DNA of 8,356 nt, from contig JAHEDL010000014.1 in the NCBI GenBank assembly GCA_024641255.1, forward strand, positions 1 through 8,356, read 5' to 3'. Position 1 is the stretch's first letter; the number at the start of each line of letters is the position of its first letter. The DNA is from Pseudorhodobacter sp. GTDB taxonomy: Bacteria; Pseudomonadota; Alphaproteobacteria; Rhodobacterales; Rhodobacteraceae. Shown piece after piece: positions 1 to 6,897 of this stretch. The position numbers and the translations under genes were made by a program. The notes below the pieces were generated by a model. That model ran no database searches, was not told the DNA's origin, and saw nothing but the letters and a program-made list of their open reading frames with translations.

Positions 1-45
1 GAGTCGGAAATGAAAGATGCTTGCGGCGCGGCCCGCGCCATAGTC

Positions 46-57
46 TGGTCAAGACCA
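46..57. promoter_or_regulatory. Perfect palindrome upstream of soxB, candidate operator
   Basis: TGGTC-AA-GACCA is a perfect 12-base palindrome ending 17 bases before the soxB start codon. Half-sites TGGT and ACCA are characteristic of FadR-subfamily GntR repressors such as FadR and PdhR, although those usually have three bases between the half-sites and this site has four. A CATAGT hexamer at 39-44 could be a -10 element just upstream, but no matching -35 box at normal spacing is visible. A bound protein at this place would sit near the transcription start. No GntR gene is in the window, so the partner is unknown. Confidence 0.45.
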
Positions 58-74
58 ATCACAGGACTCCCCCC

Positions 75-1325
75 ATGCGCTATTCAGGACTAAGGGTCAT
101 CGCCGAGGCATTGACCGGCCATAAAGGCTGGCAACCGGCGTGGCGCGACCCAGAGCCGCAAAAATCCTACGATTACATCATTGTCGGTGGCGGCGGGCAT
201 GGGTTGGCCACGGCCTATTATCTGGCCAAGGAGTTCAAGCAGGCGCGTATCGCCGTGCTGGAAAAGGGCTATCTGGGCGGCGGCAACGTCGGCCGCAACA
301 CCACGATCATCCGGTCAAACTACCTGCTGGATGGCAACCAGCCGTTCTATGAATTTTCGCTGAAGCTGTGGGAAGGGTTGGAGCAGGACTTTAACTATAA
401 CGCCATGGTGTCGCAGCGCGGCATCATCAACCTGTTCCACACCGACGCGCAGCGTGACGCCTATACCCGGCGCGGCAATGCCATGATCATGCATGGTGCC
501 GATGCCGAATTGCTGAACAAGGATCAGGTGCGGTCGATGTATCCGTTCCTGAACTTTGACAACGCTCGTTTCCCGATCAAAGGCGCGCTGATGCAGCGCC
601 GCGGCGGCACGGTGCGCCACGATGCGGTGGCGTGGGGCTATGCGCGCGGGGCCGATCAGCGCGGCGTTGATTTGATCCAGAACTGCGAAGTCACTGGCAT
701 GCGGATCGAAAACGGCCGTATTCTGGGCGTCGAAACCAGCCGTGGTTTCATCGGTGCCAAGAAAGTCGGCGTTGCGGTGGCCGGGTCTTCGTCAAAGGTC
801 ATGGCACATGCGGGCATGCGGTTGCCGATTGAAAGCCACGTTCTGCAAGCCTTTGTCTCCGAAGGTCTGAAACCGCTGATCGACGGCGTGATGACCTATG
901 GCGCCGGTCACTTCTATGTCAGCCAGTCTGACAAGGGCGGCTTGGTGTTTGGCGGCGACATCGACGGCTACAACTCTTACGCCCAACGCGGCAACATGCC
1001 GGTGGTCGAAGACGTGGCCGAAGGCGGCATGAGCCTGATGCCGATGATCGGCCGCGCCCGCCTGTTGCGGATGTGGGGCGGCATCATGGACATGTCGATG
1101 GATGGCTCGCCCATCATCGACAAGACCGGCATCGACGGGCTCTATTTCAACGGCGGCTGGTGCTACGGCGGCTTCAAGGCCACCCCGGCAAGCGGTTGGG
1201 CCTTTGCGCATCTGCTGGCCAAGGATGAACCGCACAAGACCGCCACTGCCTATCGCTTTGATCGTTTTGCCAAGGGCCTGATGATCGACGAAAAGGGCCA
1301 AGGCGCCCAGCCGAACCTGCACTAG
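75..1325 (+). CDS. soxB: Sarcosine oxidase subunit beta (heterotetrameric type)
   Basis: This is the catalytic flavoprotein subunit that oxidises the N-methyl group of sarcosine in the cytoplasm. The 416-residue protein is full length for the family and is a DAO-type FAD oxidoreductase. The dinucleotide-binding motif GGGGHG is at residues 38-43, with the ribose-binding Glu at E63 (AVLEKG), followed by the conserved GGGNVGRNTT stretch at 68-77. H182, in GGTVRHDAVAW, fits the histidine that carries covalent FMN in characterised enzymes. K368, in YGGFKATP, is in the place of the oxygen-activating lysine of the family. I chose ATG 75 because homologues begin MRYS and AGGA lies at 63-66; an in-frame TTG at 21 would add 18 residues unlike the family. 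First gene of soxBDAG, followed by soxD after 9 bp. The substrate is inferred from the family; a related N-methyl compound is possible. Confidence 0.95.
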   Translation: MRYSGLRVIAEALTGHKGWQPAWRDPEPQKSYDYIIVGGGGHGLATAYYLAKEFKQARIAVLEKGYLGGGNVGRNTTIIRSNYLLDGNQPFYEFSLKLWEGLEQDFNYNAMVSQRGIINLFHTDAQRDAYTRRGNAMIMHGADAELLNKDQVRSMYPFLNFDNARFPIKGALMQRRGGTVRHDAVAWGYARGADQRGVDLIQNCEVTGMRIENGRILGVETSRGFIGAKKVGVAVAGSSSKVMAHAGMRLPIESHVLQAFVSEGLKPLIDGVMTYGAGHFYVSQSDKGGLVFGGDIDGYNSYAQRGNMPVVEDVAEGGMSLMPMIGRARLLRMWGGIMDMSMDGSPIIDKTGIDGLYFNGGWCYGGFKATPASGWAFAHLLAKDEPHKTATAYRFDRFAKGLMIDEKGQGAQPNLH

Positions 1326-1334
1326 GAGCAAACC

Positions 1335-1622
1335 ATGATCATTAACCATCCGCTTCTGGGGCGACGGGATAGTCAGGAATTTGTCTATCTTGGCGACGCA
1401 GCCTTGATGCACCGCCCCGATGGCATGGCCGCAGACGCTTTGTCGAAATTCGTCGACTTTGCCTATCTGCGCGACAACCCCGCAGGCGAGCATCGCGAAC
1501 TTTGGTATCACGAACAGGGCGATCGGTCGTGGCTGGTCGTCACCCGTAACACCGTGACCCATGCGATCACAAAGGTAGAACTGGCCCGCGACGTGGCCAA
1601 AGCCGAGGGGCGCAGCAAATGA
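1335..1622 (+). CDS. soxD: Sarcosine oxidase subunit delta, zinc-ligand-poor variant
   Basis: This is the small structural subunit of heterotetrameric sarcosine oxidase, 95 residues and normal in length. Recognisable family blocks are the EFVYLGDA strand (15-22), the RDNPAGEHRELWYH segment (46-59) and the RNTVTH strand. In characterised delta subunits zinc is held by two Cys of an N-terminal CPxCG motif, a His near residue 59 and a Cys near residue 63. Here the first motif reads HPLLG (5-9), H59 is kept, and the last ligand is D63 (EQGDRSW). Three cysteines are therefore absent, and the whole protein contains no Cys. The subunit may bind zinc weakly, through other residues, or not at all. The Shine-Dalgarno AGGAG (1324-1328) overlaps the soxB stop codon, and the stop overlaps the soxA start as ATGA, which points to translational coupling. 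Confidence 0.9.
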   Translation: MIINHPLLGRRDSQEFVYLGDAALMHRPDGMAADALSKFVDFAYLRDNPAGEHRELWYHEQGDRSWLVVTRNTVTHAITKVELARDVAKAEGRSK

Positions 1623-4519
1623 GCCGTATCACCGGCGGTCAGATCGACCGCAGCCGCAGCTTGCGCTTCATCTTTGACGGGCAAACCTACACCGGCCACC
1701 CCGGCGACACGCTGGCGTCGGCGCTTTTGGCCAATGGCGTGCGCCTGATGGGCCGCAGCTTCAAATATCACCGGCCGCGCGGCCCGATCTCGTCGGGGTC
1801 GGAAGAGCCGAACGCGATTGTCGAACTGCGCACCGGCGCACGGCAAGAGCCCAACACCCGCGCCACCGTGATCGAGTTGTTTGACGGTCTGGTTGCCAAC
1901 AGCCAAAACCGCTGGCCCTCGCTGAAATTCGACGCGCTGGCGATCAACGACCGGCTGTCGCCGTTCTTTGCCGCCGGTTTTTACTACAAAACCTTCATGT
2001 GGCCGGCGGCGTTCTGGGAAAAGGTCTATGAACCGATCATTCGCCGCGCCGCGGGTCTGGGGTCTTTGACCAAACAAGACGACCCCGATGATTACGACAA
2101 GGGCTTTTTGCACTGTGATCTGTTGATCATCGGCGCAGGCCCGGCGGGTCTTTCGGCGGCGCTGACCGCTGGCCGTGCTGGCGCGCGGGTGATCTTGGCC
2201 GACGAAGATTTCCGCATGGGTGGCCGTCTGAACGCCGAAACCCTTGAAATTGCTGGCGGCGCTGGTGCCGATTGGGCCGCCCGCGCGGTGGCCGAACTGG
2301 TCAGCCTGCCCAATGTCCGCCTGATGCCCCGCACCACCGTTATCGGCGCGTTTGACCACGGCATTTACGGCGCCGTCGAACGCGTCTCTGATCACCTTGC
2401 GGTGCCAGAGGCGGGCAAGCCCCGGCAAATCCTGTGGCGGATCTATTCCGCCCGCGCGATCCTTGCCGCCGGTGCCATCGAACGCCCGATTGCCTTTGAA
2501 AACAACGACCGTCCCGGCATCATGCTGGCAGGTGCCCTGCGCGCCTATGCCAACCGCTGGGGGGTCGCGGTCGGGGACCACGTTGCGGTGTTCACCAACA
2601 ACGAAGACGGTCTGCGCACAGTGTCTGACCTGAAGGCCAAGGGGCTGGATGTCGCCGTGATCGACGCCCGTAAGGGCGACGAGGTGATTGACAGCGCCGG
2701 TCGTCTGGGGCTGAAATCCATCACCGTGCGTCGCGGCAATGGCCGCACCGAAACCCTGAACGTTTCGGCGCTTGGCGTCTCGGGCGGCTGGAACCCCAAC
2801 GTCAGCCTGTCGTCAAACCACCGGGGGCGCCCAACCTGGGATGACAGCATCGCGGCCTTCGTGCCGGCCGCCGACAGCATCAACGGCATGACCTTTGCCG
2901 GTGCCGCCGCAGGCGCAATGTCAACCCATGCAGCCCTTGCGACTGGTGCCGCACAAGCCGCTGAAGCCTTGGCCAGCCTTGGCCTTAGCGCCCAGATCGA
3001 CGTGCCGCGCGCCGAAGATGCTCCGGTCAACATCAAACCGCTGTGGTATGTGCATTCCGGCAAAGGCCGCGCCTGGATCGACCAGCAAAACGACGTCACC
3101 GTGAAAGACGTCAAACTGGCCAAGCAGGAAAACTTCGTTTCGGTCGAACACCTTAAACGTTACACCACGCTGGGCATGGCCACCGATCAGGGCAAAACCG
3201 GCAACGTGCTTGGCCTTGCGGTTATGGCCGAACTTACCGGCAAGACCATTCCGCAGACCGGCACCACCATTTACCGCCCACCCTATACCCCCGTCGCCAT
3301 GGGCGCGCTGGGCGGCCGTGCGCGTGGTGAAGATTTCAAACCAACCCGCTACACCCCGTCGCATAAATGGGCGACCGAACAAGGCGCAGTGTTTGTCGAG
3401 GTTGGCTACTGGCTGCGCAGCCAATGGTTGCCCCGCGCGGGCGAAACCACCTGGCGGCAATCGGTTGACCGTGAAGTGCTGCAAACCCGTAAATCGGCTG
3501 GCATCTGCGACGTGACCACCCTTGGCAAAATCGACATCCAGGGCACCGACGCCGGCGCGTTTCTGGATAAGGTCTATTGCAACACCTTCTCGACCCTTGG
3601 CGTCGGCAAAACCCGCTACGGCCTTATGCTGCGCGAAGACGGCATGGTGATGGATGACGGCACCACCGCGCGTATGGGTCAGAACGAATATGTAATGACC
3701 ACCACCACCGCCAATGCCGTGCCAGTGTTCCGCCATTTGGAATACTGCCGCCAAGTGCTGTGGCCGGATATGGATGTGCAGCTGATCTCGACCACCGAAG
3801 CTTGGGCGCAATATTCGGTCGCTGGCCCCAACGCCCGCAAACTGCTGGAAAAGCTGGTTGATCAAGACATCTCTGACGCAGCCTTCCCCTATATGGCCTG
3901 CGGCAATATCACCGTCTGCGGCGGGTTGCGGGCGCGACTGTTCCGCATCAGCTTCTCGGGCGAACTGGCCTATGAAATCGCCGTCCCCACCCGCTACGGC
4001 GATGCGATGATCCGCGCTTTGGTCGAAGCCGGGCGCGAGTTCGACGCCGTGGTCTACGGCACCGAAGCCTTGGGTGTGATGCGGGTCGAAAAGGGCCACG
4101 TCGCGGGCAATGAACTCAACGGTCAGTCGTCGGCGCTGAATATGGGCCTTGGCAAGATGGTGTCGAAAAAGAAAGACGCCATCGGCATGGTGCTTAGCCA
4201 GCGTGAGGGCATGACCACCGCCGGCGGCTACCGCCTTGTCGGCGTCAAACCGGTCAACCCGGCGCAAGCGCTGACCGCAGGCGCGCATTTCCTGGCCAAA
4301 GGTGCCGCAGCCACCGCCGACAATGATGCAGGCTGGCTGACATCGGTGGTCTATTCGCCGCATTTGGGCCATTCCATCGGCCTTGGCTACCTGAAGGGCG
4401 GCGATACCCGCAAAGGCGAACGCCTGCGCAGCGTCAACCTGCTGGCAAAAACTGATGTCGAGGTTGAAATCGTCAGCCCGCATTTCTTTGATCCCGAGGG
4501 GGAGCGTCTCCGTGGCTAA
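1619..4519 (+). CDS. soxA: Sarcosine oxidase subunit alpha
   Basis: This large subunit of sarcosine oxidase binds NAD+ and receives the methylene unit from the beta subunit onto tetrahydrofolate, giving 5,10-methylene-THF. The 966-residue length is normal. The N-terminal region (about 10-110) resembles the ferredoxin-like Fer2_4 fold but has no cysteines, so no Fe-S cluster is expected. A Rossmann domain follows, with GAGPAG at 172-177 and the AILAAGAIERP segment near 280. Next comes the family-specific linker (about 480-590). The C-terminal half is a GcvT-like aminomethyltransferase or folate domain (about 590-870) with acidic D679/D680 in VMDDG and the FSGELAYE block near 777, then a GcvT C-terminal barrel. 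The start overlaps the soxD stop by 4 bp, with GAGGGG at 1605-1610 as ribosome binding site. The end overlaps soxG by 8 bp. No frameshift was seen. Confidence 0.96.
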   Translation: MSRITGGQIDRSRSLRFIFDGQTYTGHPGDTLASALLANGVRLMGRSFKYHRPRGPISSGSEEPNAIVELRTGARQEPNTRATVIELFDGLVANSQNRWPSLKFDALAINDRLSPFFAAGFYYKTFMWPAAFWEKVYEPIIRRAAGLGSLTKQDDPDDYDKGFLHCDLLIIGAGPAGLSAALTAGRAGARVILADEDFRMGGRLNAETLEIAGGAGADWAARAVAELVSLPNVRLMPRTTVIGAFDHGIYGAVERVSDHLAVPEAGKPRQILWRIYSARAILAAGAIERPIAFENNDRPGIMLAGALRAYANRWGVAVGDHVAVFTNNEDGLRTVSDLKAKGLDVAVIDARKGDEVIDSAGRLGLKSITVRRGNGRTETLNVSALGVSGGWNPNVSLSSNHRGRPTWDDSIAAFVPAADSINGMTFAGAAAGAMSTHAALATGAAQAAEALASLGLSAQIDVPRAEDAPVNIKPLWYVHSGKGRAWIDQQNDVTVKDVKLAKQENFVSVEHLKRYTTLGMATDQGKTGNVLGLAVMAELTGKTIPQTGTTIYRPPYTPVAMGALGGRARGEDFKPTRYTPSHKWATEQGAVFVEVGYWLRSQWLPRAGETTWRQSVDREVLQTRKSAGICDVTTLGKIDIQGTDAGAFLDKVYCNTFSTLGVGKTRYGLMLREDGMVMDDGTTARMGQNEYVMTTTTANAVPVFRHLEYCRQVLWPDMDVQLISTTEAWAQYSVAGPNARKLLEKLVDQDISDAAFPYMACGNITVCGGLRARLFRISFSGELAYEIAVPTRYGDAMIRALVEAGREFDAVVYGTEALGVMRVEKGHVAGNELNGQSSALNMGLGKMVSKKKDAIGMVLSQREGMTTAGGYRLVGVKPVNPAQALTAGAHFLAKGAAATADNDAGWLTSVVYSPHLGHSIGLGYLKGGDTRKGERLRSVNLLAKTDVEVEIVSPHFFDPEGERLRG

Positions 4520-5075
4520 TTCCTTGAAATCCCTGACCCCACTGGGCCACGCCGCCGCAGAAACCGTAACCGTCGGCCCGGTCACCATCGTGGAAAACGT
4601 TGCGGTCGCGCTTGCCTCGCTTGCGTCCCGCCGCGACCGCGAGGCCGAGGTCGCCAGCATCGCGGCGGCCGCAGGCATCGCCTTGCCCGGCCCCGGTCAG
4701 GCCACCTCCGGCGCGGTTTACGGCGCACTCTGGCTTGGCCCCGAACAGTGGATGGTTGAAGCCCCCTTCGCCAGCCACGAAGATATCGTCGCCATCCTGA
4801 AACCGCTGTTCGGTGAAGCCGCCTCGATCACCGAACAAACCGATGCGTGGGTGCGCTTCGATCTGACCGCCGCCGATCTGCCCGCGCTTTTCGAACGGCT
4901 CTGCGGCTTTGACCTGCGCCGCAATGGCCCGGGCGCTGCCACCCGCACCGTGATCGAACACTTGGGCTGCTACGTGGTGCGGCGGGCTGAAACCGAGGTC
5001 TCGGTGATCGGTCCGCGCTCGTCGGCGCATAGCCTGCACCACGCCTTGATCACCGCCGCGAAATCGGCGTTCTGA
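4512..5075 (+). CDS. soxG: Sarcosine oxidase subunit gamma
   Basis: This is the fourth subunit of heterotetrameric sarcosine oxidase. It has a GcvT-like fold and is thought to help position folate chemistry or assembly rather than catalyse. The 187-residue product begins VANSLKSLTPLG and has the conserved ALWLGPEQWMVEAP block (about 72-85), an AWVRFDLTA segment (about 114-122), and a C-terminal YVVRRAETEVSVIGPRS strand pair. I chose GTG 4512 because a strong Shine-Dalgarno run, GAGGGGGAG at 4496-4504, lies 7 bases upstream. The alternative ATG at 4455 lies deep inside soxA and would add 19 residues not typical of the family. The 8 bp overlap with the soxA stop implies translational coupling. 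Last gene of the operon; a GC-rich hairpin follows. Sequence conservation is lower than for the other subunits, as is usual, so the call leans partly on position. Confidence 0.92.
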   Translation: MANSLKSLTPLGHAAAETVTVGPVTIVENVAVALASLASRRDREAEVASIAAAAGIALPGPGQATSGAVYGALWLGPEQWMVEAPFASHEDIVAILKPLFGEAASITEQTDAWVRFDLTAADLPALFERLCGFDLRRNGPGAATRTVIEHLGCYVVRRAETEVSVIGPRSSAHSLHHALITAAKSAF

Positions 5076-5111
5076 TCGGGCTTCATCTTGGCCTAAGTAT
5101 CCCACGGGGGT

Positions 5112-5132
5112 GCGGGGGTGTGAAACCCCCGC
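5112..5132. terminator. GC-rich hairpin between convergent soxG and the AraC-type regulator
   Basis: An 8-bp perfect stem (GCGGGGGT paired with ACCCCCGC) encloses a 5-base GTGAA loop. It lies 36 bases after the soxG stop and 3 bases after the stop of the opposing regulator gene, so it could end transcripts from both sides. There is no T-tract on either strand, so it is not a textbook intrinsic terminator; it may instead block RNA decay or work with Rho. The flank at 5080-5110 (CTTCATCTTGGCCTAAGTAT, then CCCACGGGGG) resembles intergenic tails I recall as common after genes in Rhodobacteraceae. Confidence 0.5.
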
Positions 5133-5135
5133 GCT

Positions 5136-6146
5136 TCAGTCGTTTGGCGGCATAGCGCCCGCCAAACCGCGCAGCCCCACCAAGCGCCGCCGCTCGTCAT
5201 TCGGGTTCACCCCGAAGGCTTCGGCATAATGCCGCGTCATCGGCGTCGAACTGGCATAGCCGACCGATTGCGCAATCTCGCGGATGCTTTGCGTCGAATA
5301 CAGCACCCGCTGCCGCGCTTTTTTCAACCGCATCAGCCGATAGTATTTCAACGGGCTTTGCCCGGTTGCCTGCTTGAAACACCGCTCCAGATGCCGCTCT
5401 GACATCGCAAGCGCGCCTGCCACATCGGCAATCTGCAGCGGATCTTCAATATGCTCGCCAAAAATCCGAATGGCCGCGCGCACCGGGTCTGGCAGCAGAT
5501 CATCGGTGCCGCCCTGCTTTTGCACCGGCACTTTTTGCGCCGCATCTTCGGTGCGCACGAACGGGTGCTGAAACCAGCACGCCACTTCCGTCATGGTGTC
5601 GCGGCCCAAGCGCTCTTCGATCAGCCGCAGCATCAGGTCAAACACCGCCCCCGCGCCCGACGCAGTATAGCGCCGCCGGTCGCGCAAGATCACCGATTGG
5701 CTGGCCTCCATCTCGGGAAATTCGGCGTTGAACGCGGCCTCATAGCACCAATGCACCGAAACCGAATGGCCATCCATCACGCCAGACCGTGCCAGCGGAA
5801 AGATACCGCCAGAAAATCCGCCCAACACCACGCCGCAGCGGTCCAGCCAGCGCAACTGCGCATTGCCGCGCTTGGGGCTTTGAAACCGCGAGGTCGGCGC
5901 CGAAAGCAAAAACAGATAATCCAGCCCCGCCGCCTCGGTCAGCGTCAGGTCGGGGTCAAACCGCACCTCGGCACTGGATCGCACCGGCGCTGCATCCTCG
6001 CCGATCAGCTTCCAGACGAATTCCTTGCGCCCGGTGATCTCGTTTGCCGCCCGCAGCGGCTCGATGGCCGATGTCAGGCAGGCCATGGGAAAGCCGGGGA
6101 ACAGCAGAAATCCCAAGGTCGTGGCGCTGTCGCGATGCATGTTCAT
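5136..6146 (-). CDS. GlxA/GbdR-type transcriptional regulator (DJ-1/PfpI-like + AraC HTH)
   Basis: This 336-residue cytoplasmic DNA-binding regulator has an N-terminal class I glutamine amidotransferase-like (DJ-1/PfpI) sensor domain at about 10-195. The nucleophile-elbow position reads GGFSGG, with S112 where catalytic members have Cys, so it is probably a ligand sensor and not an enzyme. The SVHWCYEAAF block (130-139) is typical of the family. The C-terminal AraC domain (about 225-320) has two helix-turn-helix units: IADVAGALAMSERHLERCF, then IREIAQSVGYASS followed by AEAFGVNP. GbdR of Pseudomonas, same architecture, activates glycine betaine and sarcosine catabolic genes, so control of the adjacent sox operon is a reasonable inference. 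Ends convergent with soxG. Neither ATG 6146 nor the in-frame ATG 6140 has a clear Shine-Dalgarno sequence; the longer form is given. Confidence 0.9.
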   Translation of the reverse strand: MNMHRDSATTLGFLLFPGFPMACLTSAIEPLRAANEITGRKEFVWKLIGEDAAPVRSSAEVRFDPDLTLTEAAGLDYLFLLSAPTSRFQSPKRGNAQLRWLDRCGVVLGGFSGGIFPLARSGVMDGHSVSVHWCYEAAFNAEFPEMEASQSVILRDRRRYTASGAGAVFDLMLRLIEERLGRDTMTEVACWFQHPFVRTEDAAQKVPVQKQGGTDDLLPDPVRAAIRIFGEHIEDPLQIADVAGALAMSERHLERCFKQATGQSPLKYYRLMRLKKARQRVLYSTQSIREIAQSVGYASSTPMTRHYAEAFGVNPNDERRRLVGLRGLAGAMPPND

Positions 6147-6175
6147 GGCTGGGGATTTTCGGTTGAGTGAGGTTC

Positions 6176-6194
6176 TGTTTCACGGTAGTAAACA
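6176..6194. promoter_or_regulatory. Inverted repeat in the divergent regulator intergenic region
   Basis: TGTTT (6176-6180) and AAACA (6190-6194) form inverted arms around 9 bases. Pairing extends imperfectly inward, as TGTTTcAC-GGTA-GT-AAACA. It sits in the 51-bp gap between the divergent AraC-type and XRE-type regulator genes, where an XRE-cupin protein would be expected to bind for autoregulation. A loose sigma-70-like pair, TTGAGT (6163-6168) and TAGTAA (6186-6191) with 17-base spacing, points towards the XRE gene and would place the repeat over the -10 region. The promoter match is weak (3 of 6 at -10). Confidence 0.35.
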
Positions 6195-6197
6195 AGA

Positions 6198-6887
6198 GTG
6201 AGTGATTTATCAGATAGAGCCAGCCAAATGGATATCGAGTCCGACGAAACTGCGCTGCCCCGTGCCAAACCCGGCTTCGAACAAGACCCGCACCGGGTCC
6301 GCGAACTGTCGGAACGCAATCTGGAAATGGCGATTGGCCGCGCGGTGCGGGCCTTCCGGCGCGCGCAAGGCATGACGGTTGCCGATCTGGCAGGCGTCAC
6401 CGGCCTGTCCATCGGCATGCTGTCAAAGATCGAAAACGGCATCACTTCGCCCTCGCTGACCACGTTGCAAATTCTCAGCCATGCGTTTTCCACCCCGATC
6501 ACCTCATTCTTCCGCGGCTTCGAAGAACGGCGCGAGGTGCAGCACGTCAAGGCGGGCGACCATATCGAAATTGAACGCCGCGGCACCCGCGCCGGGCATC
6601 AGTATCACCTGCTCGGCCACATTGGTTCGAACGACTCTGGCGTCGTGGTCGAACCCTATCTGATCACCCTGACCACCGAATCCGACGTGTTTCCCGCTTT
6701 CCAGCACGACGGGCTGGAACTGCTGTTCATGCTGGAAGGCGAGGTGAAATATCGTCACGGTGATCAGCTCTTTCATCTGGAACCCGGAGACAGCCTGTTT
6801 TTCGACGCAGATGCCCAGCACGGGCCAGAGGTTCTGGTGAAACTTCCGGCCCGCTATCTCTCGGTGATTTCGTACAAACAAGCGTGA
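6198..6887 (+). CDS. XRE-family transcriptional regulator with C-terminal cupin domain
   Basis: This 229-residue regulator combines an N-terminal lambda-repressor-type helix-turn-helix (about 47-101; MTVADLAGVTGLSIGMLSKI, then ENGITSPSLTTL) with a C-terminal cupin_2 barrel (about 150-226). The cupin carries the usual metal-site trio in order: H170 and E174 in motif 1 (FPAFQHDGLELLF) and H208 in motif 2 (PGDSLFF...DAQHG), so it may bind a metal or a small ligand. Family members such as PuuR repress amine, amino-acid or aldehyde catabolism and respond to the substrate. Start uncertain: GTG 6198 gives the longest form but has no clear ribosome binding site, while ATG 6228 would remove ten variable residues and leave room for a promoter over the 6176-6194 repeat. 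It is divergent from the AraC-type regulator and converges on the demethylase gene 10 bp away, with no hairpin between. Confidence 0.9.
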   Translation: MSDLSDRASQMDIESDETALPRAKPGFEQDPHRVRELSERNLEMAIGRAVRAFRRAQGMTVADLAGVTGLSIGMLSKIENGITSPSLTTLQILSHAFSTPITSFFRGFEERREVQHVKAGDHIEIERRGTRAGHQYHLLGHIGSNDSGVVVEPYLITLTTESDVFPAFQHDGLELLFMLEGEVKYRHGDQLFHLEPGDSLFFDADAQHGPEVLVKLPARYLSVISYKQA

Positions 6888-6897
6888 TCGGGCAGCC

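Noticed and set aside
25..39. GGCGCGG-C-CCGCGCC inverted repeat left of soxB as a terminator of an upstream gene
   Set aside because: The loop is too short unless arms are trimmed to 5 bp, there is no T-tract, and such GC-only repeats arise by chance here; the upstream gene is not visible.
21..74. Upstream TTG start for soxB adding 18 residues
   Set aside because: The added residues do not match the family, the candidate operator lies within this stretch, and ATG 75 has its own AGGA site.
792..2581. Two open frames (256 and 357 codons) on the - strand across soxB, soxD and soxA
   Set aside because: Both are shadows of well-supported + strand genes and their products are rich in low-information R/A/G/H residues with no family motif.
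2921..4678. Long open frame of 585 codons on the - strand opposite soxA
   Set aside because: It is antisense to strongly conserved soxA, its translation shows no recognisable family, and long antisense frames are expected in high-GC coding DNA.
5451..6170. 239-codon open frame on the + strand opposite the AraC-type regulator
   Set aside because: Antisense to a gene with complete two-domain structure; product is basic and compositionally biased, typical of a shadow frame.
6888..6897. Terminator between the convergent XRE-cupin and demethylase genes
   Set aside because: Only 10 bases separate the stop codons and no hairpin was visible in or around them.
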